A stretch of DNA of 64,000 nucleotides from Acuticoccus kalidii (GTDB taxonomy: Bacteria > Pseudomonadota > Alphaproteobacteria > Rhizobiales > Amorphaceae), in the NCBI RefSeq assembly GCF_021556395.1, contig NZ_JAKGCS010000009.1:1-64000 (forward strand), given 5' to 3'. Below, one piece after another: positions 60,907-64,000 of this stretch. Position numbers and translations under genes: made by a program. Under the pieces are notes generated by a model that was not told where the DNA came from, did no database searches, and worked only from the letters and a program-made list of their open reading frames with translations. Within the stretch, counting starts at the first letter, position 1; each line of letters starts with the position of its first letter.

Positions 60907-61568
60907 AGGCCGTCCCGACGCACGCGGTAGCCGACGCCGCGCACCGTCTCGATGAAGCGCCCGCCGAACTTGGAGCGCAGATTGTGAATGTGCACCTCGA
61001 TCGCGTTGCTCTGCGCGCCGTCCGAAAAGCCGTAGACCCGATCTTCGAGCTGGGCACGCGACAGGATGGCGCCGGGCGTCTCCATCAGCGCGTGAAGGAG
61101 GGTGAACTCGCGCCGTGAGACCGGAATCGGCGCCCCCTCGCGTGAGGCCGACAGCGTCGACGGCTCGAGCGTCACCCCATTCCAATCGATCGTCGGCGCG
61201 GCGTGGCCGCGATTGCGGCGAACGAGCGCGCGGAGCCGCGCGGCGAGCTCTTCGAGCTCGAAGGGCTTACCGAGATGGTCGTCCGCGCCCCCGTCGAGAC
61301 CGGCGAGGCGGTCGGCGAGCCCGTCCTGGGCGGTGAGGATGATGACGGGCGTCGGATCGCCGCCGCGGCGCATACGAGCGAGAATGTCCCGCCCATTGCC
61401 GTCCGGCAGCATGACATCGAGGACGATGGCGGCAAAGGAGCCCGTCGCGAGCGCGGCATCCGCATCGGCCACGGTCGCGACGAGATCGACCGTGAAGCCT
61501 TGCAGACCGAGCCCGACGGCGAGCCCGTCGCCCAGAATGTCGTCGTCCTCGACCACCAAGATCCGCAT
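60903..61568 (-). CDS. OmpR-family response regulator (QseB/PmrA-like)
   Basis: A 221-residue regulator. The receiver has VVEDDDILGDGLAVGLGLQG, the phosphorylated Asp51 in IVLDVMLPDGNGRDIL, and Lys in LGKPFELEELAARLRALVRR. The DNA-binding winged helix has LSRAQLEDRVYGFSDGAQSN and AIEVHIHNLRSKFG. It is coupled to the kinase gene. A CTTAAG-N5-CTTAAG direct repeat upstream of its start matches the binding site of the PmrA/QseB class, suggesting self-control and control of dsbD. Confidence 0.94.
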   Translation of the reverse strand: MRILVVEDDDILGDGLAVGLGLQGFTVDLVATVADADAALATGSFAAIVLDVMLPDGNGRDILARMRRGGDPTPVIILTAQDGLADRLAGLDGGADDHLGKPFELEELAARLRALVRRNRGHAAPTIDWNGVTLEPSTLSASREGAPIPVSRREFTLLHALMETPGAILSRAQLEDRVYGFSDGAQSNAIEVHIHNLRSKFGGRFIETVRGVGYRVRRDGL

Positions 61569-61612
61569 CGTGTCCCTTCCACGTCGTTCCCTGCCCTCGG
61601 TGCGGCCCCCGC

Positions 61613-61629
61613 CTTAAGCGTGGCTTAAG
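61613..61629. promoter_or_regulatory. PmrA/QseB-type box
   Basis: Two perfect CTTAAG hexamers, 61613-61618 and 61624-61629, are separated by five bases (11-base period). This fits the YTTAAK-N5-YTTAAK sites of PmrA-class OmpR-family regulators. It lies between the divergent response regulator gene (start 61568) and dsbD (start 61673) and could control both. Confidence 0.7.
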
Positions 61630-61672
61630 CTGCAAGGGCGACCTCGCCATTCGGATCGAATGGAACGGACGG

Positions 61673-63478
61673 ATGATGCGAGGCGTGAAACGAACCATCG
61701 CCGCGATCGCGCTAGCACTTGCGACGTGCGGCGCGGCGGCACAAGTCGTCACATCGGCGCTCCCGGTCGACGCGGCGTTCAAGCCGCGCCTGCATCGTGC
61801 CGACGGCGGCGGCGTTCGGATCGCCTTCCGAATCGCCGAAAGCTATTATCTCTATCGCGACCATTTCGCCGCAAAAGCCGGCGAAGTGGCGCTGAAGGTC
61901 GAGACGCCCGCCGGCGACATGAAGGACGATCCGACATTCGGTCGGACCGAGATCTTTCACGATGCGGTGGACGCGGTCATCACGGCGCCGGCCCTCGCCG
62001 GGCTGCCCGACGGTGCGCGGGTCACCCTCACCTATCAAGGCTGCCAGGACGGCGGCATCTGCTATCGCCCTGCGACACTGACCTTCGATCCGCGAACACT
62101 GGAGATCGCCGCGCCGCCCGCCGGCGGGACGGCGCCTTCGTTCGGCGCGTTCGCGCCCGCGAGCGGCGCCGGATCGGTGCCCGCCGGGGCGAGCGGCATC
62201 GTCGCCGACGCCGGCGCGGGCGGGCTCGTACCCGGCCTTCTCGCCGATGGCGGCCGGGCCATGGTGGTCGCCACCTTCTTCGTCCTCGGTCTCGGCCTCG
62301 CCTTCACGCCGTGCGTCTTTCCGATGTACCCGATCCTCGCCGGCCAACTCACCGGGCGCGGGGCCTTCAGCCTCGGCAAGAGCCTTGCCCACTCACTCGC
62401 TTATGTCGGCGCGATGGCGGCAGCGTTCGGCCTTGTCGGCCTCGTCGCCGCCTGGTCGGGCGCCAATCTGCAGGCAGCGCTGCAATCGCGCCTCGCGATC
62501 GGGGCGATCGCGGCGCTCTTCGCGGCCCTCGCTTTGTCGATGTTCGGTGCGTTCGCGCTCCGCCTCCCGGCCCGCTGGGTCAATCGGATATCCGGCCGAC
62601 AGAGCGGCAGCGGGCTCGGCGGAAGCGCGGCGCTCGGTTTCTCATCGGCGCTGATCGTCGGGCCTTGCGTGACCGTTCCGCTCGCCGGAGCCCTCGTCTA
62701 TATCGCGCAGACCGGAGACGCCGCCCTCGGCGCCGGCGCTCTTTTCGCCCTCGGGATCGGACAAGGCGTTCCCCTCGTCATTTTCGGGACGGTCGGCGCC
62801 CGTTTCATGCCGCGCGCCGGCGGTTGGATGGCGGCGGTGACGCGCGCCTTCGGCGTCGTCTTCCTGGCGCTCGCAATCGCGATGCTGTCGCGGATCGTGC
62901 CGGCGAGCGTCACCATGTGGCTCGCCGCCTTTCTTGCGACCGGCATCGGAGTGGCGCTCGTCGGCATCGGTCTCGATCGCACCGGCTGGCCCCGGCAGAT
63001 CGCCGGAACGCTCGGTGTCGTCGCGCTCGTCGGCGGGGCGGCGATGGTGACGGGCGCCCTCGCGGGGGCGAGCGATCCCTTGCGCCCGCTGGCGCCGCTC
63101 ACCGCCTCCCGCACGGCAACGGAGAGCGACGGGGTGCGCTTCGTCGCCGCGCGCTCCGCAGCCGACGTCGCGGCGGTGACGGCGGACGGGCCGACGCTCC
63201 TTTATTTCACCGCCGATTGGTGCGTCTCCTGCGACATCATCGAGGCGCGGGTGTTCGGCAATCCCGAGGTCGCCGCCGCGCTCGCCGAACATCCCATCGT
63301 CGCGGTCGACGTCACCGAAGCGAACCCCGCGACGTCGGCCCTCATGGCCGAACTCGGCGTCGCCGGCCCACCGACGATGATCTTCGTGAGGCAAGGGGTC
63401 GAGCGGCCCGGCTCGCGCCTCGTCGGTGAATTCGGACCCGACGCCTTTCTCGCCGGCCTGCGCGAGGCCGGACTATGA
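61673..63478 (+). CDS. dsbD: Thiol:disulfide interchange protein DsbD
   Basis: A 601-residue protein. A signal peptide (TIAAIALALATCGAAAQ) leads into the N-terminal DsbDalpha domain with paired Cys in YQGCQDGGICYRPATL. The eight-helix membrane part has one redox Cys in GLAFTPCVFPMYPIL and the other in LIVGPCVTVPLAG. The C-terminal thioredoxin-like domain has FTADWCVSCDIIEARVF. All six redox Cys are present. It carries electrons from cytoplasmic thioredoxin to the periplasm for disulfide isomerisation and cytochrome c maturation. The start is 61673 or the Met next to it. Confidence 0.93.
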   Translation: MMRGVKRTIAAIALALATCGAAAQVVTSALPVDAAFKPRLHRADGGGVRIAFRIAESYYLYRDHFAAKAGEVALKVETPAGDMKDDPTFGRTEIFHDAVDAVITAPALAGLPDGARVTLTYQGCQDGGICYRPATLTFDPRTLEIAAPPAGGTAPSFGAFAPASGAGSVPAGASGIVADAGAGGLVPGLLADGGRAMVVATFFVLGLGLAFTPCVFPMYPILAGQLTGRGAFSLGKSLAHSLAYVGAMAAAFGLVGLVAAWSGANLQAALQSRLAIGAIAALFAALALSMFGAFALRLPARWVNRISGRQSGSGLGGSAALGFSSALIVGPCVTVPLAGALVYIAQTGDAALGAGALFALGIGQGVPLVIFGTVGARFMPRAGGWMAAVTRAFGVVFLALAIAMLSRIVPASVTMWLAAFLATGIGVALVGIGLDRTGWPRQIAGTLGVVALVGGAAMVTGALAGASDPLRPLAPLTASRTATESDGVRFVAARSAADVAAVTADGPTLLYFTADWCVSCDIIEARVFGNPEVAAALAEHPIVAVDVTEANPATSALMAELGVAGPPTMIFVRQGVERPGSRLVGEFGPDAFLAGLREAGL

Positions 63479-64000
63479 CCGCCGTCACCATCGGCCCGCT
63501 GGTGTTCGCCGGCGACCGGCTCGCCGCCGTCGCTGGGATCGCGGCCTTCCTGACGGCCGCCTTCGTGCTGTCGCTCGCGCTCGATCGGCGAATCGCCTCC
63601 TGGGCGAGCGGGGCCCTCCTCGCCGGCCTTCTCGCCGCCCGTCTCGGCCATGTCGCCCTTCATTATGACGCGTTCGCGCGGGAGCCGCTGCGCGCCTTCA
63701 TGGTCTGGCAGGGCGGCTTTTCGCTGGCGGCGGGGCTTGCGGGCCTCGCGCTCTTTACCGGCCTCACATTGCGGCGCCCGCGCGGGCTCGCCGGCGCGGC
63801 GGTCGCGGTTCTCGTGGGGCTGTCGGTCTGGGCCGTCACCGTCCGCCTGGTGGCCCCGCCGCCGATCGCGATGCCGCACGCGCCGCTCGAAACGCTCGGC
63901 GGCGAGACCTTCCGCCTCGCCGCACGGACCGGCCGACCGATGGTCGTCAATCTGTGGGCGACGTGGTGCCCGCCCTGCCAGCGCGAGATGCCGCTCCTCA
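63475..64000 (+). CDS. Membrane-anchored TlpA/thioredoxin-like protein (partial)
   Basis: A protein cut by the window end after about 175 residues. It starts in an ATGA overlap with dsbD. The first ~125 residues form about four hydrophobic helices (AAVAGIAAFLTAAFVLSLAL, AGAAVAVLVGLSVWAVTVRL). A periplasmic TlpA-like domain then has PLETLGGETFRLAARTGRPM and the redox motif in NLWATWCPPCQREMPLL. It is probably reduced by DsbD in the periplasm. The multi-helix N-terminus, rather than a single anchor, is less common and resembles Lgt-like or DoxX-like membrane parts. Confidence 0.82.
   Translation, partial: MTAVTIGPLVFAGDRLAAVAGIAAFLTAAFVLSLALDRRIASWASGALLAGLLAARLGHVALHYDAFAREPLRAFMVWQGGFSLAAGLAGLALFTGLTLRRPRGLAGAAVAVLVGLSVWAVTVRLVAPPPIAMPHAPLETLGGETFRLAARTGRPMVVNLWATWCPPCQREMPLL

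Overview
The window is a very GC-rich chromosomal segment from an alphaproteobacterium. Hyphomicrobiales (Rhizobiales)-type is the best guess. The reasons are the cysG-DUF2849-cysI-DUF934-cysH sulfate assimilation operon, the TRAP and sugar-acid genes, a KpsS-type capsule protein and a QseB/PmrA-type two-component system. The genus cannot be fixed from sequence alone.

1-13.4 kb is mobile DNA. An IS5-family element (about 1-840) has landed in the left part of an integrated phage or phage-like element. A leftward regulatory pair (949-1710, 812-1000) and a rightward early operon (1872-12042) diverge from a control region with two GGGC-N4-GCCC palindromes. The early operon is packed with 1-4 nt start/stop overlaps. 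It carries a RecE-like nuclease and RecT annealing pair, a DUF4942-methyltransferase, HNH and SNase nucleases, an Arc-like repressor, a small HD protein with the residues of a (p)ppGpp hydrolase, and an AlpA regulator. A convergent tyrosine integrase sits beside tRNA-Ser(CGA), the likely attachment site. No structural phage genes are visible, and the other end of the element lies to the left of the window.

13.7-19.2 kb is a sugar-acid-type unit: a beta-hydroxyacid dehydrogenase, a TRAP transporter (DctP, DctQ, DctM) and an FAH-family protein, closed by a strong terminator. Next come a TetR/RidA divergent pair with three matching operators (19.2-20.4 kb) and a surface-polysaccharide locus (20.4-27.8 kb). 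An omega-aminotransferase and an M23 peptidase follow.

30.4-34.7 kb (minus strand) is a De Ley-Doudoroff-type operon: an IlvD/Edd sugar-acid dehydratase, DgoK, DgoA and a PfkB-type KDG kinase. A GNAT protein and a KpsS-like capsule protein follow. 37.3-43.3 kb is an Lrp regulator divergent from the assimilatory sulfate reduction operon, ending in a shared terminator.

44.1-51.2 kb is an unusual catabolic operon. It has an M24 'pita-bread' protein with a substituted metal ligand, E1alpha and E1beta of a 2-oxoacid/acetoin-type dehydrogenase, an E2 split over two genes, and a semialdehyde dehydrogenase inserted between the two halves. No E3 gene is seen. 51-54.4 kb holds a glycosyltransferase, a flavin reductase, a nitroreductase and a secreted protein.

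54.4-55.7 kb is a repeat-rich stretch without an intact recognised gene. It is followed by the proVWX glycine-betaine importer (minus strand) and a QseBC/PmrAB-like two-component system. That system is divergent from dsbD and a membrane-anchored TlpA-like thioredoxin, with a perfect CTTAAG-N5-CTTAAG box between them.
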